Below are positions 21,101 to 32,461 of a stretch of 64,000 nt of DNA, one piece after another (positions within the stretch are counted from its first letter, which is position 1; the number at the start of each line of letters is the position of its first letter). The translations under genes were made by a program, and so were the position numbers. The notes under the pieces were generated by a model. The model searched no databases and had not been told where the DNA came from. It saw only the letters and a list, made by a program, of their open reading frames with translations. This DNA is from Plectosphaerella cucumerina (Eukaryota; Ascomycota; Sordariomycetes; Glomerellales; Plectosphaerellaceae), in NCBI GenBank assembly GCA_020746995.1, contig JAGPXD010000004.1, positions 3,162,001-3,226,000 on the forward strand. Reading direction: 5' to 3'.

Positions 21101-23418
21101 TGCTTCCCGCCAAGCAGGAGGAACAGCAGAGAGAGGGCGACGATGCTGCAGGGGGCTGCTCGGGAGGCCGCAGCGACGAGGGGGCGACCCGAGGGGAGGG
21201 GGGACGTTGAGGTGTCTGCGGTGGCCGAGGAGGAGTCGAGTCTCGTCTCGTATCCGAGCCGCTGCCTGCGTCCTGCGCCTGCGACTTGGACCACCATCCA
21301 CACTGCTTCTCCCACTGACCTGCGCTCAGTCCAGGGGATTGACGGGTGCCAGAGACAGAAAGAGACGTCAGGTCCTGCGTCATCGGGTTCGAGCGCGGGC
21401 CTTGCATAGCAAACCACTATGGACGCTGTTGTGTGTAGATGAGAGGCTACCGGCCCTCGTCGCTTTCATTTCGTCCCAGCTTGGGCACGACTCCATTGGG
21501 GGTTGGTTGGCCCTTCCTGCTATTCTCGGCTGCGGCGGACCCGCCCAATGAACGGGGGGCAGGTGCAGTGTCGCCGCCGCTGACTGTGCTGCGCTGCGCT
21601 GCGATGTTCAGGTCCATCGCCCAGCACGGGAAGGGGGAACCACCAAGACTGGACCAATGCAAGGCACGGAAATGCTACGCGTCGCCCATTGGGCAGCGCT
21701 CCTCCTTACCCCTTTTTCGCCGACAGGGGAGGCCCCCGGGCCCGGGGGGAGGGGGGTGCGTCTTTGTTATTCGTAGACGCCCTTCGATTGGGCGCCGGAG
21801 CGCGAAGGGGTACCCGGACCCTGGAGAGGACTTTGTCAAGACACCACCCGGCCCCCTCGGATCCTGGTCACTCGAGCCGTTCCAGTACCTTGGCCGGGGC
21901 AGGCGCTAGACTCCTCAGGGCCGCAATCCAACGTCGCTCTTGGTCGTGATTCGCCAGCGCCGTCCGAGCCCCCCTTGGCCTTGTCTCGAGCCCTTGTCCA
22001 GGTGCACCTTCCTAGGCCCCCCGCCTCGTGTTTCCTCCTCCAGCAACAGCAGGAAGGAACACTCGACGAGCGCGCGCCCCCCCGGGCCAGCAACGCACGA
22101 CCGCTGCTGGCAGTGAGAGGAAGATGCGAGGCGGAGGACGGCCCTGTCACTCCCGCTCGGGCTTGCGCTCTCACAGTCAGGTCCCCTGTCCTGTCGTGAC
22201 CCAGTCCGTCCGTCCTGTCCTGGTCGAGTACCCAGCAGCACCCAGCCGCCCTCCTCTCTCTGCCTGCCCTGCCCTGGTGTTTTGTCCGCCTCTCTCTTCG
22301 TCACCCCATCCCGGGCTTCCCTTCACCTCTCACTCACGCTCGAGTCGAAGAAAGATAGACGGAGTGTTGCTCATCGTCTGGCACGTTGATATCAATCCTC
22401 CCTCATTCATCCGACCGACCATCCAAAAGGACCGCCCGCCGGACGTCTCCCAGTCACTCCTTGCCGCTGTTATTGCTAGCCGCCCCCTTTCGAGAAGCAC
22501 GCCTCGAATCGACTCGACTCGCCTCGACGACCAATCTTCGCTTCAACCTCGCCCCCATCCGAACGACCTCCTTGAAGGAACTTGCCAGCTCATCTTCATC
22601 CTCACCCGCCTGTGTTTCGGGTTGAACAGTTCAAGAGACGACCTCGTCCGATATATCGAATCGACCCCGTCCCGTTGTCACCCTGCCGCCCACCCTCGGA
22701 AAACCTGCGACACCTACGGCCTCAGAATCGAGCAGCCAGAAAGGAGAACACCGCCCTCTTCTCTCTGAACTGTAAAGCCGACCTACAGCACAGCCGCCTC
22801 GCCCTCCCTTGCGACGGGAAACAACACGAGAAACTTTGTTCCGTAGATCATCATCTGAGACCAGGCGAGCCTGCCGGTCCTTGTTGTGTCTCGGAGCCAT
22901 ACCATCGTCCCTTTGCCTCGGTCAACCACTCCCGCTCCACGAGGTGTCGTCCCGATCCCAATCGTCCAGCATTCCAACCGTTCAATTGCTCTACGCCCGT
23001 AGTGCGCTTGTTTTGCTTTCTCTCCACGGGATCGTCGCCATCAACAGCCGAACCCCCCGATCCGCACGCTCCGGTTGCTCTCCCGACCCTCGAAAGACGC
23101 ACCTTCGTCATCCTGGGTCGACATCTCTCACCCAGTCTCAGGTCGGTCCCCAGATGTCCTGCTGTGCCTGACCTTCGTTGCTCATTCATGCAGAGCTGTC
23201 TTCCCCCCTATTCTGTTCGGACGACACGCCTTACATCCGACGACACGGCCCTTGCCTGACGTCCGAAGACAACCCGAAATCCAAAGAGCCGTCGTCTAAG
23301 TCATGCAATAGACGATTCGACAGCGACCGCAGACGAGGCCACCACCCCTCGCACACTTCTCTCAACTCGAAATCCCCCAATTCCATCTAAACATCCGCCC
23401 GCGAGGACATACAACACA
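18194..23418. other. 5.2-kb spacer; last 1.2 kb is the leader of the kelch-like gene
   Basis: I see no protein gene with family resemblance and no RNA gene. 18.6-19.6 kb is comparatively AT-rich and may contain 3' UTR or degenerate sequence. 19.6-22.0 kb is GC-rich with overlapping chance ORFs on both strands. From about 22.0 kb the plus strand is C/T-rich with few long frames, as expected for a long 5' leader running to the ATG at 23419. CACGTG hexamers occur near 18549 and 19710. Confidence 0.45.
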
Positions 23419-25719
23419 ATGTCTGTTCCCGCTCCCGAGGTCCCGCTCGACAACATCTGCTCTGTCATCCGGGACAACACGTTATACACCTACTCGGCAG
23501 GTGCCTTCCAGTCTATCGAGCTCACCAATGGAGCCGAGTGGAAGAAGCTCGCGTCCGGCGAGTCGGTCGATGGCGCCGCATGCGTGAACGTTGTTCCCGC
23601 GGACGCCACCCAGGCCGCTCTCTGGATCGTCGGAGGCCAGTCGTCAAAGCCCGAGTACAACGGCCTGCAACGATACATCTATTCGACCGGCACCTGGGAG
23701 ACCATCAACTCGGCCGAGCCCGTCGCTCGTAACAGGAGATGGCACGGCGCCGCCTACTTGAAAAGTACCAACCAGATTGTCACGTACGCCGGCAACACCG
23801 ACGGCGTCCAGCACATCTCTGACTCGTCCTTCACCATCGACACGGCCCCTCCGTACAATGTTCGTGCCTACTCATCTACCGTGTCGCCTCCGGGTACCAA
23901 CCCTATCGTCCTTCCGTGGTCCGACTCCCAGATCATGATGATCGGCGGCAGCAGCGGCAACACCAAGATTATGCTCTTCAACGCCGGATCCGATGGCTGG
24001 CAAGACTCGGGCATCACCATGGCCGAGCCCATGCCCAAGGACACCTCGGTCGTCAAGGCCGTTCTTGTCGACGGTGACGACGGTTCCAAGAACCTGCTGA
24101 CCTTTGACATGAGCGAGATTCCCAACAAGGTGCAACGTACCGTTCTGCAGGGCGCCGGAGGTGCCCACATCACCCTCGCCACTGTTGTTGGCTCCGAGAC
24201 CCCAGCGACACCGGCCGCTCCGGCTCTGGCTCGGAGGGACCTGACTGTGGCAAACTGGCCGAAATACAACGACACGCTTGCCCCGGAGATCACCCGCGTC
24301 AACTTTGCCATTGCTCAAGGTGACGACAAGGTCGTGCTGGCCGGAGGCAACTCCCAGGACCCTTTCAGCGTCTACGATGTCAGGGTCAACACCTGGGACG
24401 ACACTGTGAAGCTCCTCTCGGACCAGGATGTTCTTGAGGACGAGAGCAGTTCGTCCACGACACAGGCTTCGACCACGTCGACCAGGGCTTCCTCGTCCAC
24501 CGCCTCTACCTTCTCCACCATTACCACAACCTCCAGCACCAGCACGGCGTCCTCGCAAGCTTCCACCACCCCCTCGAACCTGTCCATCGTGTCCCCGGCA
24601 GCCTCTGCCACGGACTCGGCCGCTGCCGCCGCGGGTGCCGCTGGCTCCTCTGGTCTCGACGCCAACGCCATTCTCGGCATTGTCCTCGGCACCATCACCC
24701 TCGCCATGCTCCTCCTCGGTCTCCTCCTGTTCTGCGTGCGCCGCAAGAGGCTGCAGCGCCAGGCTCTCGAGAACAACCACAACAACCTGGCCCGTGCCGC
24801 CAGCAGCCGTCGCCAGGTTGAGAAGAACATGACGTCCGAATTTGAAAAGGAGCTCGCCATGGGCGACGCATCCCCGCAGCCGCAGTTCCGCGGCGGCCAC
24901 CAGACCAACGACTCGGCCGGATCCTTCTCCTCCATGGCTATCCTCATGGGCCAGCTCGGCCAGAAGGACGGACGCAAGTCGACGATTCACTCTCCCACCA
25001 AGGACCAGATCAGCAAGCCCATGCCCATGCAGGGTCCCGGCCGGTCACTGACTACCAACGACGAGAAGGGCGTGTCCTTTGCTGCCGGCACGGGTGGCCA
25101 GCCCCGAGCGGCCCCTCCCGCCTGCGCGGCTGATGGCACGAGGAGGAGCTCCGGATGGAACCGATACTGGTCTGGCGGCAGCGCTCTCAACATACTTGGA
25201 TTCGGCAACCAGAAGCGCATGACGCAGGAATCGGACCGCAGCTCGCAGTACTCGGCCCCTCGTCGCATCACTCAGGACTCTGCTACTGTTCCCCCTCTGC
25301 ACCTCGACGGCCGGCCACAGATGAACCGTGTCATGTCCGGCAGCCCGACGGTGGCCAACTGGCCCAACAAGCTGCGTCTGAACGCTGAGCAGTCTGGAAA
25401 GATCGAGCGGCCCACCTCTTCGGCTTCTTCAGGCTACTCCAGCGGTGTTCCTGAGAGCATCCGCGAGATGTGGGATCCTACACAGGACAAGAAGTCGTGG
25501 GGTGCCGACCGCGCGCCTAGCAGCGTCTACACGGACAGCTTCTACCAGCACCAGCCGACACCATTGACGCCGAGTACCAAGGCGCCACCGATGCCCGAGC
25601 CGAAGCACCCCCACATGGCCCTCCAGGTCGGCTCGTCCGACATGAGCTGGCTCAACCTGGGTGACCTGCAAAAACAAGGCCATGGCGCCTACGGAGCGGG
25701 TAACGACTCGCGGGTGTAG
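23419..25719 (+). CDS. Kelch/beta-propeller-like single-pass membrane protein, 766 residues
   Basis: A single ORF begins at the ATG at 23419. Residues ~10-335 show repeated beta-propeller-like blocks with Gly-Gly and aromatic positions (LWIVGGQ at ~69, IMMIGGSSG at ~172, VVLAGGNSQ at ~305), consistent with a kelch/galactose-oxidase-like fold. A Ser/Thr-rich, probably O-glycosylated stalk (~341-400) leads to one hydrophobic helix (~417-440, ILGIVLGTITLAMLLLG) followed by a basic stop-transfer RRKRLQRQ. A long Ser/Pro-rich cytoplasmic tail follows to 766. This layout suggests an extracellular propeller with a cytosolic tail, a surface sensor or adhesin-like protein. No clear N-terminal signal peptide is visible, so the TM helix may act as a signal anchor or an upstream exon is missing. 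Relatives are, as I recall, sometimes misannotated as a splicing factor; I see no support for that. Confidence 0.75.
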   Translation: MSVPAPEVPLDNICSVIRDNTLYTYSAGAFQSIELTNGAEWKKLASGESVDGAACVNVVPADATQAALWIVGGQSSKPEYNGLQRYIYSTGTWETINSAEPVARNRRWHGAAYLKSTNQIVTYAGNTDGVQHISDSSFTIDTAPPYNVRAYSSTVSPPGTNPIVLPWSDSQIMMIGGSSGNTKIMLFNAGSDGWQDSGITMAEPMPKDTSVVKAVLVDGDDGSKNLLTFDMSEIPNKVQRTVLQGAGGAHITLATVVGSETPATPAAPALARRDLTVANWPKYNDTLAPEITRVNFAIAQGDDKVVLAGGNSQDPFSVYDVRVNTWDDTVKLLSDQDVLEDESSSSTTQASTTSTRASSSTASTFSTITTTSSTSTASSQASTTPSNLSIVSPAASATDSAAAAAGAAGSSGLDANAILGIVLGTITLAMLLLGLLLFCVRRKRLQRQALENNHNNLARAASSRRQVEKNMTSEFEKELAMGDASPQPQFRGGHQTNDSAGSFSSMAILMGQLGQKDGRKSTIHSPTKDQISKPMPMQGPGRSLTTNDEKGVSFAAGTGGQPRAAPPACAADGTRRSSGWNRYWSGGSALNILGFGNQKRMTQESDRSSQYSAPRRITQDSATVPPLHLDGRPQMNRVMSGSPTVANWPNKLRLNAEQSGKIERPTSSASSGYSSGVPESIREMWDPTQDKKSWGADRAPSSVYTDSFYQHQPTPLTPSTKAPPMPEPKHPHMALQVGSSDMSWLNLGDLQKQGHGAYGAGNDSRV

Positions 25720-28700
25720 ACAGGGTGACACTGAGCACCCACCCCCTACTCGCATTTCATCCCGTTTCCTCCCGGGCCTGGGGCATGTATAGCCCCGGGC
25801 ACACATCTGCGGCGCATCACGACTTTCTTGCATCATGACCATGTCACTGCTGGCTTTTTGCCACCTTATACCCAGGTGTTTGTTTGCCATTACTCGGAGC
25901 ATCTTGTGGGTTTTCCACCTCAAGAGGAGGCTGGGCGCATCCCTCGGCCGCCAACATACGTACGCGCCTGCACCGACGCCACATCGACCATAGACGACTT
26001 AGAGAACCTACCTTGCCCAAAAGTCACCCACCCCCTCACATACAACACCCACCACCAGCTACCACTCTTCTGTTCCAACCTTCAACCCAACCCCATCCAC
26101 AGTCGCTCCCGGCGCATGGATCGAGTCAGCAGCATAGCGATTCAGCGTGTCTTTCCGTCTATTGCGGTCGCGGCGTGCGCGCCGAGCCCCTCCCCCGTCC
26201 GATGGGGGTAGTCGCCGGCCCACGTCGCCTCTCGCCATGCCCCAGCCGAGCGCTTATTTTTCTGTACAAAGTCCCGCCTCTCTTATTTTCCTCCCACTTA
26301 GAGCCACAACCACACATACCACGACCGCCATGGACCGGTCATTCGTTTCAAGTCGGTCCTTATCGAGCGGAAGGAACAAAACCAATCCTCCGAAAACAGT
26401 TCTCTGCACCAGGGAGTCTTTTTTCCACATCTCGAACAACGCCAAATCTCGCGTAGCCTTTCCCTACTCTCTCTATCACTCTCTCACTCTTTTCTCTCTC
26501 TTTTTCTTCTTACTCTAGTCTCTCCTTTTCCTTTTTTTGCGCGACAATGTCAGCTTCGTCGCTGGGTCCCGTGGGACGCAGTGTCGAAATGTAATACGCC
26601 CCGCGGCGGGTGGAATACTACATAACGAGCGGGCGAGTGCATAGCCCCAGGCGGCGGTGGTGGGTGGGAGATGGAAGCGTGGCTCCCTCCCGTGATGAAG
26701 GATGGCGGAGGGCGATCGGCGTATATAGCCGCTTGTCTGCTTTGGGAGACGCCGGAGGTGGAAGAGAAGTCGCAGCGAATAGCCTGCTTAATTCGAACAG
26801 CTCTTGAGTTGATCAACCTATTCCCTGGTGCGTGACATGGAGTTTGGGAAGATGTGGTGCTTGGCATTTGTTGCCCAGGCGAGGCTGAGCGGGTGCAGCC
26901 GCACTTCATCAGCCGGCTTGGCCTAACCCCATCGACCAACGTCCTCTCTCATGGAAGCACTCTTCATCCCTCCATCCACCATCTCGCGATTCTTAAGCTG
27001 ACAACCAAAGAAAACAGAGTTCATGCAAGATAAGCAAAACGCATGGAAGCAAGCAAAATGACAACCTCGCACACCCGGGCTGACCGAGGTGCCCATCGGG
27101 TGCCTCGGACTTTTTAGCAGCGGCACTTGGTGTTGCCGCATGCTCAGTCTCATCATTGGCACCATGGTGTTACGATTTTTAAGCACAATTTTTGTTTACC
27201 CTTCTTGTTCAACGCGGTCATCCGCGATACTGGAATGCCTCCGGGCGATACGAATGTCACAGCAAGGGCTTCTAATCTTGCGAAAGAGCGAGAGGGGTGG
27301 TATTTATACACCTGAGAAAGGCACAGGTAGGTGAGGGAAGCCTGGGGGGGTTTCACTGTAAGCCTTGGCGGGATGTGGCTTGCTGCCGGCGAGGGGATTG
27401 AATCAGGCATTTATGAGAATCATTCTGTGTCATAGAGGCGGCGGCTGAAACTACGGGATTGGTGCTATGGCATTGGGCCGTGTACTTGTCGTCGATGAGG
27501 TGGCCTGGCCCCCTTCCTATGGATTGGCTTGGTCTTGGTCGCGGTGAGGCATCGTCGCACTTTCTTAGTCAGCCACCCAACAGCCATTCAGGCAGGGGAT
27601 GAATCCTCAGACGGCAACACAGCTCACCTCAAGCTCCAGCGCGGACCTGTTGTGTCTGTTAATGTATTACATCAATTGAACTGCTGCGTCGAATCATCTG
27701 CTGCATCGCGGACGGGTTATGCCCCAGGACTTCTTGTCTCTGGTGATATTTCGCTGGTTGTACAGGTACTTGCACCCACGGCTGAGTGTCTCCACACTCT
27801 CGGTACCGGAACAAGTGCGATATTCGCGTGACGGGGCGTCGGACCTTCGGCGAACCTCCATAGTTCCTCACGACCGGCAGGACAGACAAAACGGTGGAAG
27901 CATTGAAAAAAAAGTAGACGGTCCTTGGCCATGTCCTGCAGGTACCTACCTAGGAGATGCAAGCAGGAAGGAAGGTCGGGTTTGCAAGGCAGCCCGATGG
28001 ACCGGCCTATTCAAAAGTGGGGGCCAACTTGATATTGCTCCCCTGGCCAATGAGGGACGCACGTGGTCGCAACTTCAACGTTGACACGTCCGTCCATCCA
28101 ACATGGACGTCCGTCCACATCCTTCGCTCGCCCGCCCGTCCAGGAGGGGACTTGATGCCCGGCAGAAGCTGCTTCAGGGGCTCCCCTTGTCTCGGTTCTC
28201 TCTCCCCACGCGTCGGTCGGCTGGTGATGACCTCCACGGAGGCGTCAGGGGGTCGCGCCCTTGTCGTTGACGATGAGCTTTTGCTGACGGTTGTGTCTCT
28301 AGTTTGGAGGTTCGCAGAGGACATGTTCTCGCCAAGATGACAATGGGAACTGTATCGCAGCCTTGGCTTGACTCTCAGGTGTCACTGGACACCGAGATCG
28401 CCATTGCCCGCTGATCAAGCCCTGATCGGTCTGCTCCCCGAGTGAAGCCATCGAGACCATCCCACGAACCGCATCACATGCATTCGGGGTTACCGCCGCC
28501 TCGGGACCAGACGCGCGCCTCCGGAGAGGGCCGGCCTCCTTTTTCTACTGGGCCCTTCTGGAAGGCCCAGGTCGGACACCTGCGCCGGGCGCGCCCCAGG
28601 CTGCGGGATCGCCGGCGCGGCAGACGCAGGGGAAGACGCATTTACGGTTATGCGATGCTCCGTCAGGCTGGGTCTGGGCCGCAAGGGCGGCCTTCCGCAG

Positions 28701-31700
28701 CATGGCGTCCCCGTGGGAGCGGAGGTGCCATGTGTTCGCTGGTCCGTCGATCTTGATAGGTCCTGTGAAAGCGGAACCGTAATGCATCCGCTGCGTCTAG
28801 TCGGAGAGGTTCCCGTTGGTTGGAGACACCCTCTGTCGTCGAGGATGGACCCGTCTTCGAGGGACGATGGAGGCGGAGGCGGGGCTGGGTGACCTCCTTT
28901 CTGTCCTGCAGACTGGATGGCTCGCCTCAGCTGGGAACTCCATGGGGGTTTGCCGTGTCAGATCCATCTGGCCACACCTCGTCCAAGGTGTGCCGCGGGG
29001 GATGGGGGTCATCAGCTTGCTCACCGAGCGTCATCCTGTAGGATGACGAGGGCGATGCACGGCCGAGTCAGTGGCGTGAACGCGTGAGGTAGGACAGATC
29101 CGGGGTTGAATCCTACGCGCGGGAAGACCATGATCGCCATAACCACCCTCTTCCTGGGGCGGTACCGTGTCAGATTGGATCGAGTCTTTTAGGAGAAGCA
29201 AGTCATGTTGCTTGGTCGTCTAGGCCAAGAACAAGGACACAGGCAGCCAGCCGTGCTTGTCTCGGGTCGGCCGAGCCGCCCCTTTTGTCACGCTGATCTG
29301 CGTGGCCCGAATCCCCTCGCCGCTGGAACCATGTCGTTGTACATGCCTCGACGAGGCTCGAGGCAGACTCGCCCTGGTGTGGTTGGCTGTCGGCAGCTGC
29401 GTGACAGCACCACTCTAGGCGCACGGGGGAATGATCTTGCCCTCCTGCAGATGTGGCTGAAGCAATCCCGTGGCATCAAGGCCAGGCATTGGCCGAAGCT
29501 ATCGACGCCTGCATGCCGTTTCGGTGGGCGGATGGAGGCATCGGTGACGGTTCGGGACGCGACCCCTGAGCGGGGTATGCCTGACCGTTCTCAAGGGCCG
29601 TGGCTGGCGGCCGAGTCGGTCTTTGGACGGTCCGCGTTTGGGACAGTGTCGAGAAGCTCCCACGCTATGGTCAGGCGTCCCAAGAGACAGATTCCGGTCA
29701 ACCCGGCCAATTTCCCCGTCTTCGGTGCCCGATCATAAGGCAAGGTAAGCAGGCCGCAAAATGTCTCTCCATCTTCACGAGCCGTGCTTGATGCCAGCCT
29801 TGTCGACCAACTCGGAGCCGGCCGAGAACAACCAGGGAGTGATCCTTCTCGCACAGACAAACAAAATTGACAGCTTCCAGAAGAAGATGGCCGCACGTAT
29901 GCTGCCGTTCGGTGACCCCTCGGCTGGACGAGTACCGGCGACCAAGTGATGCATGTGCCTGGCCCTTTGGGTTGGGCGCCCAACACCCCGTCATCGCCGT
30001 GACTGTGCCCCCACGTCCTGCAAAGGGTGTCGTCGTCCGGCAGGGGTTCGCTCGGCGCTCAGGAGACACAGGCAGGAGACATGTTCCGGAGGATTTTACA
30101 TAATTGCAAAAGGGCACAGAACGTCGACGAGACGGTCCCCTTTTCGGTGACGACCCGGAGAAAGGCGAATCGAGCGCCTGGCCAAGAGGGAGTCATTTGG
30201 GGCCCCTGCCGACCCTTTTCCCGACTCGCGGGCGGGATTGAATCTCACGCGACAGCCAGCCACCGGGGCCCGTCGGCGAAATTGTGCGTCCAACGGCCTG
30301 ATGTGAATCGAATGGAAGGATGTGGGTGGATGCGAGAGATTGGTCTCCTCACGCCGGCTTTGCTGAGTACCAGCGTTGTGGCGGCTACAAACGGGGCCCG
30401 GCCTCGTAGTTCGGTCTTCGGTCGTTGCGGCAGGCAGGGGGATGAGACGAGAGACGAAAAGAGGGCTTTTCTCTCGCATTCCGTTCGAAGTTCGTCTCGA
30501 TGCAGCTCAGCTGTCTGGTGGGACCCTGTCCTGTAAGGAGCCAGCCGGCGGGTAAGAAAGCCGGTGATGCATCCGACGTGGGCTCCCAGGTGCCAAGGTC
30601 AACGGCGTGTGGGAGCCAGCCCAGGCCGTCTGTCCATCGCTGTGCTGTGGCCCTGTGGATGCCGAAGGGGTCTGTCGCGCGTCGACGGCATTGTCTGTGC
30701 CAACGGGATCCCGCACGCTATCGGAGATCCGTCGAGTCTTGGTCCCTGACTCCCTGGGCTAGGGCGGCCACCAAAATACTTTTTTTTCCTGGCGGGATTT
30801 CTTACTCGTACTCTGGCAGGCAAGTACCTCGACTAGACAAGGGCATCCGGCGGGGTGAGGTTGTCGCAGCAACAAGGGACTGTCGAGATGAGCAGGGAAT
30901 ATACCAAATATTGCTGCTGAGGTGGAGGTTGTGCTCTGTGTGGAGGAACCTAGTGAGCCGGGGGACAAGGGCGGAATTGACCCGGAGTCTGCAGGCTCGT
31001 GGCAGCTTGACGGAGAGGGCAAGTAGGTCCGTTGATGTACAAGTACCTCCTTCCCAGATGTGAGGGCGATGACGGGTAGAAGGACTTTGCACGGCAAGCA
31101 CGGGTAAAGCGGTAGCTTCCTTACATACCTTACCTTCCTCTTCCAGCTGTCGCGAGGAACATGTCCTCCGTCTGATGATGTGTTCGAGGAGGTCTGAGTT
31201 CAGGCACTGGGACAAAAAAGACTCTCGCTGGAAGAATCTCTCACGAGCAAGTTGTCGAGTCGCGGGGTCCGGGGTTCCCAGCTGGGCAATTGCGCCGCCG
31301 ATGCGCCTTTCGCGCCGAGTCCGAGCCACCAACAGGTCGTCCATGTCGGTCGCAATGTCATCCCAGGGAATCGTCCTTCTTCAGTGTGCGCCCGTCTCGA
31401 GGAGTCACCCCCACCTTCCATCGCCCAGACACCGGGCCTCCAAGTTCAGCGGTGGGCGTCCCCTCTTGCTAGTTGCTGCCCCTCCTGGCCCTCCCCTGCC
31501 CGGAATACTCTCCCACGGCACCCACTCCCTCACCGTAAGCTGACCCACCATACAGACATCCGTTTCGTTAGTCAGTGGGTGAATCTGCCTTATTCTGAGG
31601 TAGAACGGTACCACTCTAAGCCTAGCGTCTCCGTTTCTCCTTTCTCCGACCGTGGCGCCCACAACCCACTGAAGCGCAGCACCCACGGTAAGGTGAACCA

Positions 31701-32461
31701 ACCCACCGCCCACATCACCACCACCGTGCAGGCTGCAGCACTCTCTGCAGCACAGCAAGCCCGCGGCCAGCGCTGGCGACCGGCGGGGCACGCTACCCGA
31801 ACCTCACCTGCGCCGGGTGGACTGCCGCCGACAAGGGCAGGGGACTCAAGGTGGGCTGGACTGGACCGACACTGACCCGACCTTCTGACGGTGCCGTTTT
31901 CGCGCGACGAACCACCTCGCTGCCCTCCAGTCCATCCCACCTTTTGCAGTGCTCCTGCTCCTGCTCCGGCCGGCTCAACTCGAGATCTCTCTCACACACT
32001 TTACTTTCTTTCCTCCACCAAACTCCCCGTTTCAACTCAACCCACCTCTCCCTCCCTCTCTCTCCCCCTCCTCTCCAACTCTCGGGCCGACACGTTTTTT
32101 GCTCGACTCGAACTCTCACCAGCCGGCCTTGGTCTCTCGCTTTACTTGACGGCCACCCGCAGCACTTGCGCACCCGCCCGCTCGGTCTCGGAACGCCCTC
32201 CTGTCTACCCGCCGCCGCGCAACGCTCCTCAATCACCCACCGCCCATCACGACCCGGCTGCCCGCTGCTTCGGCCTGGGCCCCGATACCCGTCACGAGCC
32301 TCGATACCCCTCGTGGACATGCCGCTCTCAGCAAGCTCGACGTTCACATTTCTCAACACCTCGAAATAGGCCAGTGAACGAACGACGACGACCGTAGCTG
32401 CCTTGCGCCGGCACCCCTCGTTTCCCGCCAACGCCAGCGATCCCGCACTCGGCCTCGTAGC
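25720..32461. other. 6.7-kb spacer upstream of the bHLH gene, no gene supported
   Basis: This is the longest block without a recognisable gene. It holds the 3' UTR of the kelch-like gene, a C/T-rich stretch (25.9-26.5 kb), and GC-rich DNA (27.4-31.8 kb) full of overlapping chance ORFs of at most ~200 residues. None shows domains, consistent ATG starts or splice structure. TACCT/AGGTA-type motifs occur near 27323, 27942, 30825, 31046 and 31111-31140. From about 31.85 kb the plus strand becomes the C/T-rich leader of the bHLH gene. Confidence 0.45.

Noticed and set aside
30802..31344. 180-residue minus-strand ORF with charged N-terminus
   Set aside because: No domain, no neighbours in support, and several overlapping chance ORFs.
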